Shown here: positions 1 through 11,086 of the stretch, piece by piece
Position numbering within the stretch: the first letter of the stretch is position 1
Layout of the letters: each line of letters opens with the position of its first letter
DNA from: Brevipalpus yothersi
Lineage: Eukaryota; Arthropoda; Arachnida; Trombidiformes; Tenuipalpidae
Reading direction: 5' to 3'
DNA: 64,000 nucleotides
Assembly: GCA_003956705.1 (NCBI GenBank)
Contig: QZCP01000545.1
Location: forward strand, 124,001 to 188,000
Made by a program: the position numbers and the translations under genes
Notes under the pieces: generated by a model
What the model was told of the DNA's origin: nothing
Seen by the model: the letters and a program-made list of their open reading frames with translations, nothing else
Database searches by the model: none

Positions 1-185
1 GCTTGCAAAGTTTAAATCAAATTGATTCTACTGTCTCGCATGCTGATGTGATTATCGATTTCCGTTTCTTCTGATTTTTTGGGACACGATTTAATTTAGG
101 ACTGTGGATGTGTTCCTACTGAGCTGTGAGACTAGCCAATAATTTTGACTCGTGGGATCACTCCTTTGCGTTCACAAATGATAGG

Positions 186-830
186 ATGGACAGTCAATTG
201 AGACCTTTGATTGTGAGATATGGAAACTTGGCTAATCCTGATGGCTCTGCCCTGTTGTGTCAGGGTAATACAGTTGTACAGGCATGTGTTTTTGGACCTA
301 CTGAAGTGACTGGGAATCGTGAAAAAAATGATCGTGCTGCGTTGTTCGTAATTTTTAAGCCCAAAAATTTGTGCAACAAAATGTCTTCAAAGCAAGAGTT
401 TTACGAAAATTTCCTACTCAAAGCCTTAGAATCAGTAATTTACCTCGATATGCATCCTCGGACAAGTATAACTGTGGTTATCCAAGAGATTCAAGATGAT
501 GGATGTATCTTGAGTGCAGCCTTAAATGCTTCATGTGCAGCTCTTCTCGATGCTGGAATTCCAATGCGAAGTCTGATAACTGGTATCATGTTCGAGATGG
601 ATGAGGGGGGAAATATTTTTCTAGATCCAGATTTAGAGAAGAGTTCTGAATGCCAATTCAAATTGATCATTGCTCTAGAAGGAGTGAATCATAATATAGT
701 TTCTCTGATTAATGAGGGTAATTTGACCGTTGAACAAATGAAAAAGTGTCTTAAGATTGGTCGCATTGCTTCGAGAGAAATTTCGAGTTTTTATGAGGAT
801 TCAATGAAGAAACGGTTTCTGCCAAGCTGA
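186..830 (+). CDS. EXOSC5: Exosome complex component RRP46 (EXOSC5-like)
   Basis: This single-exon gene encodes 214 residues with the RNase PH fold of exosome subunit RRP46/EXOSC5, part of the six-member ring that threads RNA to the nucleases in nucleus and cytoplasm. Recognisable family motifs are NPDGSALLCQGNT near the N-terminus, HPRTSITVVIQ in the middle and ASCAALLDAGIPMRSL further on; the last part ends with a helix containing SFYEDSMKKR. The length is close to the roughly 235 residues of animal orthologs. I chose the ATG at 186 because the open frame upstream holds no earlier ATG and is closed by a TGA at 120-122. A possible splice acceptor (tttaatttag) at 91-100 suggests an upstream non-coding exon. 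In animals this subunit is considered catalytically inactive; that is family knowledge, not read here. It runs tail-to-tail with CHCHD4. Confidence 0.93.
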   Translation: MDSQLRPLIVRYGNLANPDGSALLCQGNTVVQACVFGPTEVTGNREKNDRAALFVIFKPKNLCNKMSSKQEFYENFLLKALESVIYLDMHPRTSITVVIQEIQDDGCILSAALNASCAALLDAGIPMRSLITGIMFEMDEGGNIFLDPDLEKSSECQFKLIIALEGVNHNIVSLINEGNLTVEQMKKCLKIGRIASREISSFYEDSMKKRFLPS

Positions 831-1110
831 CTTATGGAAAAATCGAAAGGTCTCGATTTAATGTTTCACGATTGCAACCATTATCTCTGATCATTAAAGA
901 TTTAAGTTTGCTCACTAGCCACAGAAAGAACAGAAATCAATATAAATCTCGGTTTAATGCTACATGTTGGAATTTTCCATGGTTACAGGTTGAAAAATTG
1001 ATGCGGTTCCAAATCTACTCAAATAGATATTATCAGTGGATGATTCGAAACGAATCCTTCCTCCGAAGGCGATTGAAAAATTGCTAAACTTGATGATTCA
1101 ATAGAAACAA

Positions 1111-1639
1111 TCATTTGGATGAGGACTCTTGCTCATTCCCATCTTCTGCATCCAGAGCAACTTCCTCACTGGTTTTGCCGGGATAAAGGTTGGGATAGCT
1201 GGCCATACATTCTTGAAGAAGAGAAAACTTGTCAACACATTCAGCTCCTTTAGCTTCTGATTGACTGTTATGGAAACAAGAGAAAGCTTCTCTAAATTGA
1301 AATCCACATGGACCTGAAGCCATTCCACCAAGACAAGGACAGTTCCAATTTATTTCTCCATTTGGCAGCATTAAGCCGGGTTCGATGTCTTCCTCCTTAG
1401 GCTCACTGAGCTCTATCTTGCTCTCCTTTGCGAGCTCTTCCTCAGGCAGGATAATGATACGATCTTTACCAATTTGTCTACAATAACCTTTGAACGATCC
1501 TTCGATATCACTGGAAATCATCAAGAGATAGATTAAGCTTAACGGTGTTCGGTAACTCGGTACAAATTGTTAACCACACTTACCTATCGAGAGCTCGGCT
1601 GCTCTCCAGAGCCACTTGAGAGCTACTTTTGCTCGACAT
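1111..1639 (-). CDS. CHCHD4: Mitochondrial intermembrane space import protein MIA40 (CHCHD4)
   Basis: Two exons, complement(1584..1639) and complement(1111..1510), give a 151-residue protein. The 73 bp intron has a GTAAGT donor and a TTTCCAG acceptor, and splits an AGT codon. MIA40 is the oxidoreductase that traps cysteine-rich proteins in the mitochondrial intermembrane space by forming disulfides. The redox-active CPC motif lies at residues 76-78 (INWNCPCLGG), followed by the twin CX9C helices, Cys87/Cys97 and Cys110/Cys120. The N-terminal CRQIGKDRIIIL segment is also typical. The tail is acidic and serine-rich, as in other animals. There is no N-terminal membrane anchor, so it is the short animal form rather than the fungal one. 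The ATG at 1639 is the first one in frame with the splice. Confidence 0.95.
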
Positions 1640-2097
1640 TTTTCACCATGCAATCGGTGGCCTGAAAACCCGAGTGATTACGAACACAAAAATTAACTAG
1701 TAAATGGTAACGAAAAAGTATCTTGACACTAGAACATGTGAACTTATTAGTTGAACTCGAAGCCTCGACTCAACATTGAATGTTGAACATTCAAGCACGC
1801 GGAGCTTTTGCGCAAGCTCATTAGTGCACTCTTCTCTCGAGCGTCCTCTAGTGCCTTAAAAGGGTTCTCATCAGATTTGTTTCTGAAATCGAAATATTCA
1901 ATATTTTATCATGAAATCTTCATAAATGGAGAGATTTTGCAATTAATGTTGAGACAAATGGTTGAAAGAGGTTGAAAAGTGGTGCAAAAAAATTTGATCA
2001 AAGTGTGATTCGAAAAAATGGTTTATATTTGCATGTAAAATTATATATCGAATTACACTCCAATGTTGAATGGCACTTACTTTCTCAGGAGTTGAAA

Positions 2098-3156
2098 CTA
2101 CGAAATAATCATTGCAACAATATCGGAGAGAACTTCTTTCAGTACACTTGTATGTTTTGAAGATTCGAACGAATGTAAACATTGATTAATCTCATTTTTG
2201 CAAAATTTCAACCCAATTAGTGGCGTTAAATCTAATGGAAGAGAACTATCTATAGTCTTAACTCTTCCATGATAGACCATCATCTTCAAATGAATATCGT
2301 TTTGACTGAAATTTATGTTGAATCCAGGTGTTTTGCCAAAAGTCCAATCCCAATCCAGAAGTTCTCTTTTGATTGCTTCAATTTCCTCAGATTCAAGGCT
2401 TTTCTGATCGATTTCTCTGACTTCACTTTGGCCCATTTGTGATGAGAATTCTTGGGCAATTTCATTGATCAATTGGTGCATAGATATTCTGTCGGATAAC
2501 TCAACAAGATTGCAAACCGAAGAGTGAACACTAGGAGTGGCCTTATTCTCAATCAATTCACATTCTTTTCGCAAAATACGATGCATTATAGTGAGATCAG
2601 CATCAACTAATAAGGTACAGTGGTGATATGTTGATTTTGGAGTAAGCTTTGAGGCGGTTCCTGAAACTTTAAAACCTTCTTTGGTATTCAAATTGTCTCG
2701 CTCTGTTATCACGCATTCAATACCAAACTTTCGAGCGAGGACACCCACTATCAGTTCATTGTTTCTCTTCCGGTTATGACTCATAGAATCTGATAGGAAA
2801 CAGAGATTCAGATTACCCTTGTCATGATAAACTGTTCCACCACCACTTTTGCGCCTAGCGATTGGGATACCAAGAGACTGACATGTTTCGACTTTTAATT
2901 CGTACCACGGATTTTGATGCTTACCAATCACAACACAAGGACTGTTGCTCCAAAGTAGCAAATGGTACCATGGTGATTTCCTGTGTTGCGGAAATTTTTG
3001 AAAAAGCCAATCCTCCAGGGCCAAATTGGTGAAAATATCATCCGATTGTGAAATGATGACAGAGGATTGTCTGCCTAAAATATCACCGAGAAAGCGAATC
3101 GAACAATATTGAGTTGCATTACGAGATAATGTCAATCCTTTGACATTTATACGCAT
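2098..3156 (-). CDS. LIPT1: Mitochondrial lipoyltransferase 1 (lipoyl amidotransferase)
   Basis: One exon encodes 352 residues of the LplA/LIPT1 family, which moves lipoyl groups to the E2 subunits of 2-oxoacid dehydrogenases in mitochondria. The BPL/LplA catalytic fold is marked by LWSNSPCVVIGKHQNPW (about residues 68-84), the nucleotide-binding RRKSGGGTVYHD loop (101-112) and the GFKVSGTASK segment (161-170) carrying the conserved lysine. The length is close to animal LIPT1 (about 370). The first 20-30 residues are basic and lack acids, which fits a mitochondrial presequence. It lies in tandem with CHCHD4 on the same strand, 458 bp upstream of it; both proteins work in mitochondria, but co-regulation is only a guess. 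Confidence 0.94.
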   Translation of the reverse strand: MRINVKGLTLSRNATQYCSIRFLGDILGRQSSVIISQSDDIFTNLALEDWLFQKFPQHRKSPWYHLLLWSNSPCVVIGKHQNPWYELKVETCQSLGIPIARRKSGGGTVYHDKGNLNLCFLSDSMSHNRKRNNELIVGVLARKFGIECVITERDNLNTKEGFKVSGTASKLTPKSTYHHCTLLVDADLTIMHRILRKECELIENKATPSVHSSVCNLVELSDRISMHQLINEIAQEFSSQMGQSEVREIDQKSLESEEIEAIKRELLDWDWTFGKTPGFNINFSQNDIHLKMMVYHGRVKTIDSSLPLDLTPLIGLKFCKNEINQCLHSFESSKHTSVLKEVLSDIVAMIIS

Positions 3157-6100
3157 TTCCAGGCCACTGATTCAAATTAGCCACTGGACGATTGTCGCCA
3201 CGAGATTGAACCATATCACAACAGCATAACAGAACGACTTAAGGATCAGTTCAATCACATCACAGTTAAGAACATGCTTTTGTTTTTAAACTCAAGCATG
3301 CTTCTTATTTACAGTACATATGTTTACAGTATGTACAGTGAGTTGAACGCAAGCGAGAGCGCTCACAAGTAAAGCTCATTCACGTCTCTCTCTTTTCTTT
3401 CTCTTCGTGAAACGCTTGAAACTCACGATTTTTTCCTTTAAAAGTTTCAGCGACCATCGAACTTCATTCGATAGTTAAAACTACAGAGTATTTCTCTGGT
3501 TCAGTGTATAAAGTGCAGGATAGTGAAGATAAATTCAATAAAAGTTCCTGGTTTGGACAGATTTTTCGCTCAATGCTTACAGCAAGCTGAATAAATAAAT
3601 AATAAACTTTCTTCCGAATAAAAAGTTCAAAGGTTTGAGTGCTAACATTAAAATGATGCCATAAGATGAGCCAAATTTAGGGAAGATTTTAATACATCGC
3701 ATGAAAAATTACAATTGATTTATTCATTGGAAAGAAAGAGGCACTTGATGGTCATTCGTCCCAATGGATCTGTTTAGTGATCGCTTTCCTATCTCAAAAA
3801 TTGAGTTTTTTTGAAAGTTTCCAAAATCCCAGGTAAATCGATTTGAACTGCATTCCAGATTCCCAATTATTGGCTATTTGGTAAGTAGGAGAGAGAATAA
3901 ACTTTCCAACCAATTTCATTCACAGGCTTCTCTCAAACTCATTACTACTCATTATACAAGGAATTAATCTTAATTTATTCAATTGGTGAATAGAATAAGG
4001 TCGTACAGTTCCACAGTATTTAACTTTGAAGTTTGGCATGAACGAGTTGTTTAATTGATTTTGCCTTCTAGCAAGCGCGCTGGAAGTTTATAACTTGGCA
4101 CTAGAACCATTTTCAAGTTACTTAAATTCACTTTTACTTGCTAATCAGAAGTCAATCTCTTCGATAAGAAATTTACTTACCTTTTATTGTAGAAACTCCT
4201 CTTAAAATGTACCGAAACTGAGAATAGTATTCAAAAGATGAATTAAAGGGGACCAAAAACTACTGCTATTATGGTGGTATTTATAAAAACTAGTGCATTT
4301 CAGCGGATCATCAAGAAAGAAGAGAAAAACTATCGAGAATCGAGTGCAAAGTTGTTCAAAGGTTTACCTCCTCCGCAAAATTACTGTTGTCCACTTGGAT
4401 GGCTGAAAACAGTGGACAAGACGTAATTGCGGTGGAGAAGAACCGAATCAAGGGATAACGTTGAGGTTATGGATCAAAGTAAATCATGAAGAGGAGGTCA
4501 AATCTGTGAGGAAGGCGAGTGGTAAAAGGTCTTCCTCTATCTTCTTCGAGTGTATCATTTTATTCTCCTCTCTATTGGACCATCTCTCCCATGTTCAAAT
4601 TGCTATGGAAACTAATGAAACTTTCCAATAATTAGCTCATTATCATTTCCTACAAAGACAAACCATGGCCATTGTCAGCCATGTATGACCACTAGTCGAT
4701 TTGCCCTTCCAATGGTCAAGCACACTTTTATCTCTATGTATGTAGATTGTTCTACAGATTCATTTCGAGTCCCTTGTGCTTTCCCCTCCACACTGAATTT
4801 GAAAGTTTCATCGGAAAGGAGAGAAACGTTCATGAGCTATGAATCAATAGAGGCTAGCTTGATGGGTATTCATGTATCCATGGCCAATGACCGTTTTTTC
4901 ATTTAGTATGCATCGTTGATTGCAAACACTTTCAAAAATCAAAATGCTTTTCAACATTCATCTCATGATAAGTAACGCTTCAAATGAACAAGGAATTTGT
5001 TTGATCATTTTGCCCCAAGATCATTCATTTTTATACGATTTTAGATAGTAAGTAAGGAGTCCATATCATACCATCACCTCCTGATCTAATAATTTTCAAA
5101 AACTAAAACAGATATACGGATCAATCCAGTTAGTAGATTCAGTAGTTAGTAGTTAGAGTACACACTCATTTTTTTCATGTAGAGCGTAGATTCACAAAAG
5201 AAAAATCATGCTCGAGGATTCTAATTGAAGAAATTGACTAGATTTAGACAGTTTTACCATTCAATTGATCTTGCAAAAAAACGTAGCATTCAAAAACACC
5301 ATTTATGATAACGAACCGAAATGTTATAAAATAAACTCTATTTTTAAACTTTTATCCCTCTTCCAAGATTACTCATTTAATTGACGTGAGAAATACAATC
5401 TCTAAAAAAGATTGAGAAATTCATCGCTATTGATTTTTGAATTATGGGAATCTAATCGATCGGAAAAATCTCTATAATTATAGGAAGAATGAAGGGCTAG
5501 ACACCAGGAAATTTGTAAAACTCTCAAATGGAAACAATGTGACAAATTGTTGATTTCCTAGGATCGATGTTAGTGACAAGATGTTGAGAGATAAAAGTTC
5601 TCGGCGATCAATTGTTTTCTCTTCTCCATTTGGATAACGGTTTTGAGTTGGTCAATTATTCATGAGTTGCTATTCATGATTACTAGCCATCACGGAACAA
5701 GCTTAGGTAAGGGTAATGGTCGATCGAAGTTGCTAGATCCATTCAAAATCTGATTAGGAACCAGAGAAGAATAGACCTAACCACATATATTTCTGAATTT
5801 TAAGCAAAATATTCTAAATAACTAGGACCATGTAAGTATAATGCTAACATCGACTGTTACATCGAAAAAATGAGTGGCATCATCAAGAGAATTGTTGAAT
5901 TTGGAGCTGGAATTTGCCTGAATCGGTTCACAAGCACAGATTGAGGTACCGACAAGCGGCTTCGAGATGCTTCAGGTCTTCGAGAGGAGGTGAACAAGTC
6001 ATGATATTGTCAGGAGCAATTAATTATGGTCATCATTAATTGAAGCTGACATGCTCTGCCTGAACAAGGGCATTCTGTGTGTATGTGTGTGTGGCTGATG

Positions 6101-7728
6101 GAGAATTTTTACATGCAAATCATAGCTCAACTCATGATATTCCTCTAATGATATTGATGAAGGATTCCAAAAGAAGGGACCAAGGATGGGAGGGAGTGGA
6201 ATCATCTTCCCATACTCTCGATAGAACCCCATCACGATCTTCTTTGAACTTTATCTCTTCATCTCCTCCCCCTCATCATTGGGTGGAACCCGAAATTGGG
6301 CGATCCCAACAAGCGATCTCATCAGGATCGAATATGAACTCTGGAGTGCGAGAATATCTTGGAGAACGTATCAAGGAATAGAGCTATTTTTTTCGAAATT
6401 CTATTCTTGAGATTCCTTAAGCTAGTGAATATCAACACAAACTTTCATTTTCTGAGATCTCCTCTGCGCACTGTGCAAAAATGTCAAGACCTAATCGATG
6501 AGAATTAAGAATGGGAATTTTTCAATATTCTGATTGCTAGAAATAGGCGGCGGTTTCTCAGATCTAGGATTCATTTCTTCTCCATCAAGCAAATACATTG
6601 GAAACTTTTCGAGGAAACCATGGAAACTGATGGTAATAATGATAACAGATTATCGAATTAACATAGCCACTGATGCGAACCTTTGCTTGTTCCCGGAGAT
6701 AATTAGAAAGATGGACCTCCAAAGCCTTTCCATCACATCCCCCTCCCAATGCCACCCTCAGAAACATCCGATTCGGAAATGTCCACTAAAGGAGCAGAAA
6801 CTATTGGGGAAGATGATATAAGATTGATTGAGCACAGGGAAGGAGACTGACATTACAATAGGGGATCATCGATCTTCATGGTAGTTGAAAAGGGAATAGA
6901 AAAACTTCATATGATACCGATTGAGAGTCAGTGAAGTCATTTTACAAGGGGATGAAATTTTGAGACACCAACAGAAAGTTCGTTCTTTTAAGTTCACAAA
7001 AATGATTCAAATCAGATTTCAAAGGATCGAAAAGTGGTTCTGAGTACAAACATTTTTCTTCAGTTTAAAAAAACCTATCTAGTTAATGACGTATTAGGAG
7101 CAATAGTAATCCAAGATATATTTAATCAAAATGAAACAAAATCACCGATATGCCTGAACTAAAGTTCAGGCTTCAGAGATCTACTGCCTGTAGAGAGCCG
7201 ATTCGATTTTCATCTCATAGTTCTAATAGACGCAAAACTTTCTAAATAATACACCGAATGAGTTTTTGCTCAATGGCTTGAAATTCCTCAATCATTTCAG
7301 AAAAACCAAATAAATTCTAGAATTTGCAATAAGTCTTCGTTTTCATAATAAAGTATACTCACCCAGTTCTTTGGTTCAATTGTCCGCACAGGAAAATGAG
7401 AAAACAAGCACAGTTATTCTAGAAAGCTAATGACAAGAGATTCAATTCGAGAAAAGTGAGAGAAAGAGAGGAAGGAAAACTTGTGATCACATGCGTGTTC
7501 ATGGGTTCAAGTCATGGTTTGTGAGTTTATCAAAGTTTCATGAGACTCAACTCTCTCCATGCAAGAATTGCATACCTAACCATGATTGTATGAACCAGAG
7601 TTGAAATTTTTGTGGAGAGTCATATGCTTCCATCGGTCGATATACATGTAATATGAGTGAGTTGTCATTTACTTTATTAAGAAATGATTTAGAGATGATT
7701 GAAAAATTGTACATTGAAATGATTTTCA
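3157..7728. other. Gene-poor spacer between LIPT1 and PPIL2
   Basis: About 4.6 kb without a recognisable gene. The open frames here are short, lack family similarity and mostly lack a convincing ATG context. The part next to LIPT1 (3157-3450) should hold its promoter. A short perfect inverted repeat lies at 7152-7171. I see no tRNA, transposon terminal repeats or long tandem array. A rapidly evolving short-exon gene or a non-coding RNA could be missed here. Confidence 0.5.
7152..7171. repeat. Short perfect inverted repeat
   Basis: GCCTGAACT and AGTTCAGGC flank two bases, giving a 9 bp stem in otherwise AT-rich non-coding DNA 560 bp downstream of the PPIL2 stop. Its role is unknown; it may be chance. 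Confidence 0.5.
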
Positions 7729-9273
7729 TTACCAGCTACTGAAGTCTCCAAAACTTGAGGCTTTTGGTGCTTTTTTTGGTTGGGGAACTTCAGAAAGCTC
7801 TATCTGTTCATCTTCCAACTTTTTGAGATCTATCAACGAGCCGACTACTACTGTGCTTGGTTCGGGAGGTTTCTCAACACTTTTACTAGGCTGGCTCTGG
7901 ATTTGTTGCTCTTTCTCTCTATCTTCAGCGAGTTTATCCTTTGCTTCTTGAAAAGTATCCACGAAAACATTGGCACTCACAATTTTGATGGTTTCTTTAG
8001 GTCGATCATTTTTTTCTGTAGGTACTTTCTCAATTTTGTCTAGAGTTTCGAGACCTCCAACAACTTTGCCGAACACAGTATGCTTTCGATCCAAATGAGG
8101 GCAAGACTTAAGAGTGATGAAAAATTGGGACTTGTTTGTGTTCGGGCCAGAATTTGCCATACTAAGCAAGCCTCTACTTTTATGACTTAAATGGCCGACA
8201 AACTCATCTTTGAAAGGTTCATTCCAAATAGAATCACCTCCTTTCCCAGTTCCAGTAGGATCACCTCCTTGTAGAACAAAATTTTTTATCAGTCGATGGA
8301 AAATTGTTCCATCATAATACTTTCTTTTACAAAGTTCGATAAAGTTATGACATGTACGAGGTGCTTCAGTGCAGTAAAGTTCCAGATTGAGAGGACCAAA
8401 ATTCGTGAGAAGTTGCACATAACTTTTACCCTTAAGTCTGGAGTAAATAAGCTCCTGTTCATCTATTATGGCTGCTTCTAGATGTGTTGTGGGATCCATT
8501 ATAGTGGAAGTTAAGCTTGCAGCTGCTGCACCAGTGGAATAAATAGCAGCATTGAACTTATCGAGTTTCATTTTCTTATTTTGCTTTCCATCTTCTCTGA
8601 AAATGACAAGAGCTTTGCCCTCGCTCTTTTTGAGCTCTTCTAGAGTCGATCTTGTAACGTAATCTAATGTGTTCAAATTTTTATTAGCAAAATCCTTGTC
8701 GTCTTCTTCGTCCATCCAACGTAATTTATGGACAAAATGATAGTAAAGTGAGGCGTTTTGTTTTTCCAGATTCAAAGGATCTTGAATTGTTATGATATCT
8801 TTCCTCTCGAATGGTTCATCAGTCAATGGATCGCGAAAATTTTTCCCTTTGATACACAGCTGATTGATAGCCTCATAGGAGAAAACATTCCCAGTTTTTC
8901 TAATGGCTACCATATGAGTGTTATCATTGAAATCTTTCAGGAGAACTGGACAATGAGGCTTTCCAGCTTCGTTCTTATGGAAATTCAATTTCACAATTCC
9001 CTTAGCATCACATGGTGTACCATCGATTGGATCTTTTTTATACTTCTTCAGGAATTTGATTATGTTAGCCATCTCGAATACATAACCCTTATCGTTACAA
9101 CACGGATGTTCAAAAGGTTGCAGAGACAGGCAACAGCAATTGAAGGGAAGTCTTCGAAATCGGGCTAACTGATCCCGATGTAAATCAGCTTCTCCAGGTC
9201 TTCCGCCATAAAGATAAGCGTATTCCGAAGATGTAAGGTACAATTTGTCTTTCTGATGCTGTCTTTTTCCCAT
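7729..9273 (-). CDS. PPIL2: U-box cyclophilin, peptidyl-prolyl isomerase-like 2
   Basis: This intronless gene encodes 514 residues, almost the length of animal PPIL2 (about 520). PPIL2 is a nuclear spliceosome-associated protein and U-box ubiquitin ligase. The N-terminus MGKRQHQKDKLYLTSSEY is diagnostic, then follows the U-box region (about 35-110, RLPFNCCCLSLQPF) and a second degenerate U-box-like part (about 100-165). The cyclophilin domain spans about 284-440, with FHR (Arg327), QGGDPTGTGKGG (335-346), SQFFIT (382-387) and KHTVFGKV. The position equal to Trp121 of cyclophilin A is His393 (CPHLDRKH), so cyclosporin binding and isomerase activity are probably weak. A charged tail follows. 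It is divergent from POLR1H, with 387 bp between the start codons. Confidence 0.96.
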   Translation of the reverse strand: MGKRQHQKDKLYLTSSEYAYLYGGRPGEADLHRDQLARFRRLPFNCCCLSLQPFEHPCCNDKGYVFEMANIIKFLKKYKKDPIDGTPCDAKGIVKLNFHKNEAGKPHCPVLLKDFNDNTHMVAIRKTGNVFSYEAINQLCIKGKNFRDPLTDEPFERKDIITIQDPLNLEKQNASLYYHFVHKLRWMDEEDDKDFANKNLNTLDYVTRSTLEELKKSEGKALVIFREDGKQNKKMKLDKFNAAIYSTGAAAASLTSTIMDPTTHLEAAIIDEQELIYSRLKGKSYVQLLTNFGPLNLELYCTEAPRTCHNFIELCKRKYYDGTIFHRLIKNFVLQGGDPTGTGKGGDSIWNEPFKDEFVGHLSHKSRGLLSMANSGPNTNKSQFFITLKSCPHLDRKHTVFGKVVGGLETLDKIEKVPTEKNDRPKETIKIVSANVFVDTFQEAKDKLAEDREKEQQIQSQPSKSVEKPPEPSTVVVGSLIDLKKLEDEQIELSEVPQPKKAPKASSFGDFSSW

Positions 9274-9660
9274 GGTTGATGTGAACGTATGATTTGATGA
9301 GGTACTAAAATTATATCAAAAATGATACTACACCTGCTGTTGATAAATAAATAACAAGAATAGAATACCAATCGGTTCAAAATATAGTAGACATACCTGA
9401 AAAGTCCCTCAAATCCAAATACGAAAGGTTTTCATTCCAAAATGTGAATTGAAATCGATACAAAAATGAAGACAATTGAAAAGTGTTTCCAACTGAAGAG
9501 AAAAATGTAAACAAACAGAGAGTAAAAGTGATGCAAGAGGCGCTCGCTGCCAATTGATAAGCTTACACACGTGTTAAATTTAAACTTGATCAAGCTTGTT
9601 TCATGTGACAGCCTTTTAATTTAAATCGTTATAGAGTAGTTAAATTCACATTCTATTGGA
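9274..9660. promoter_or_regulatory. Bidirectional promoter region of PPIL2 and POLR1H
   Basis: The two start codons point away from each other across 387 bp, so the segment must contain the promoters and 5' UTRs of both. A CACGTG E-box palindrome sits at 9568-9573, nearer POLR1H. No TATA box is clear. Shared control is inferred from spacing only. Confidence 0.55.
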
Positions 9661-10122
9661 ATGTCCCGAGCTACTCGAGATCAATTCTCCGACTCCGGAG
9701 GTCGAAAATTTTATGAAGGAATATCATCAGTTCCGAACGACTCATGTGAAGATGATGAAGTATCCGGCCCTGAAGAGGACAAAGATTTTGTTGACTTTTG
9801 TGATGATTGTGGAGCCATTCTTCCTCCACCAACTGGTGTATCTCCTGACATGACTGTGGCATGTGTTATGTGTGATTTACCAAAAGAGATCTCACATTTT
9901 AATGATATACATGCCTCTTCTGTGATCCATTTCAACAATGTGGAAGATCTCCTTGCCAAAGACAGACAGATGAACAAGGGTCCTACTGTAGAAAGGCAGT
10001 GTCGAAAATGTCCTTCGGACAAGATGTACTATTTCACTCTACAGACCAGATCTGCTGACGAAGGACAAACAGTTTTTTATACATGTTGTGGATGTGGTGC
10101 TCAAGAAAATGAAAATTCATGA
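9661..10122 (+). CDS. POLR1H: RNA polymerase I subunit RPA12 (POLR1H/ZNRD1)
   Basis: One exon encodes 153 residues with the two zinc ribbons of the Pol I subunit Rpa12/POLR1H, which supports RNA cleavage and rRNA transcription in the nucleolus. The N-terminal ribbon uses Cys47, Cys50, Cys68 and Cys71 (FCDDCGAILP and CVMC). The C-terminal TFIIS-like ribbon starts at CRKC and carries the hallmark acidic hairpin RSADEGQTVFYTC, whose Asp-Glu pair acts in transcript cleavage, then CCGCG. Orthologs are usually about 120-126 residues; the extra length is a roughly 45-residue acidic, serine-rich N-terminal extension before the first ribbon. An ATTAAA polyadenylation signal lies at 10244-10249. Confidence 0.94.
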   Translation: MSRATRDQFSDSGGRKFYEGISSVPNDSCEDDEVSGPEEDKDFVDFCDDCGAILPPPTGVSPDMTVACVMCDLPKEISHFNDIHASSVIHFNNVEDLLAKDRQMNKGPTVERQCRKCPSDKMYYFTLQTRSADEGQTVFYTCCGCGAQENENS

Positions 10123-10243
10123 TACCATGATGAGTAATTTCGAAAATCGTTGAGGATCTTGATCTTACTCAGTAATATTGAGACCACCAATCATCTTGTT
10201 CCTCGTTCTCAGATGTTTCGTCGTGCTTTTGAAAATATGATTC

Positions 10244-10249
10244 ATTAAA
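10244..10249 (+). terminator. Polyadenylation signal of POLR1H
   Basis: ATTAAA about 120 bp after the POLR1H stop codon, on the same strand; it is the best match in the 3' flank. Confidence 0.45.
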
Positions 10250-11086
10250 ATTTATTCCTTAAATTCGTTGAAAGTAAACTTGTATCTTAATAACTCGTTG
10301 ATTCACAGCCTTTTCCAAAGCAAGATAAATTAGATATAATACTATATCATTCGATGGACTTTTTGTTTGTTAGAATGAGAGAATCTCAAAGTTCATGGCT
10401 CAAAGGAGTTTTCATCTCCTGCTCACCGAGAATTTATTCAATTCGTACTGTTGAGGTAGCATCAGCAGAAGATTTGAACGATTTTTCATGCGTGAATTAA
10501 TTCAGCAATCTAAACGACTAAACATAGATTATGAGACTATGAGATGATATTGGCAAGTTTACAACCAAGATTTTAGAAAATTTCCGAGTCAAACTTATTC
10601 GCTTATCACAATCAACTGAATTGGATCAAAATTCACCCAACAAATGAACACGAACTTCAGTATTAATCAATCGTATCCACAGAATGGGGAGAAATGTACT
10701 GAAAAAAGGTAGATGAGATTGAGGTGCCCACAAAAACTATACCCAGAACGCTTATTAGGAGGGATCAAATTAGCTATTTGAATTTTGAATGAAAAATCAT
10801 CAGAATTAAGAAAATTGTCCAAAAAATGATCCAACTTTTGGCGGTAAGTAAGCGAGAATCTCACTTGTCAGTCGAATTGAAACTTTATCGAACTGACAGA
10901 GGTGAGACTGGATCTCAAGTATCAGATCTCAAAAGACATGCGGCTTTATAGAGGTCGCTTGGAGGCAGCGGAAACGGAAATTCATAAAAATACTACTTTT
11001 CTGGAAATACTTTTGAGCTTCTTTCGGATTCAATTGGTCTAGTAAATTGATTTTTTCGTTGTTAAATTTGTGGAAAAAGTTCAAAA
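10250..11086. other. Spacer and promoter region upstream of RACK1
   Basis: No supportable coding region. The last part should contain the RACK1 promoter and first non-coding exon, which ends at 11086 just before a GTAAGT donor. Pyrimidine-rich stretches near 10998-11027 could be a terminal-oligopyrimidine start as in ribosomal-protein-like genes, but the start site cannot be fixed from sequence alone. Confidence 0.45.

Noticed and set aside
872..1087. 71-codon plus-strand open frame after EXOSC5
   Set aside because: No recognisable domain, non-ATG start, and it lies in the expected 3' UTR between convergent genes.
6079..6381. 100-codon open frame in the LIPT1-PPIL2 gap
   Set aside because: Starts at GTG inside a TG-rich run, shows no family similarity and no good splice sites at its ends.
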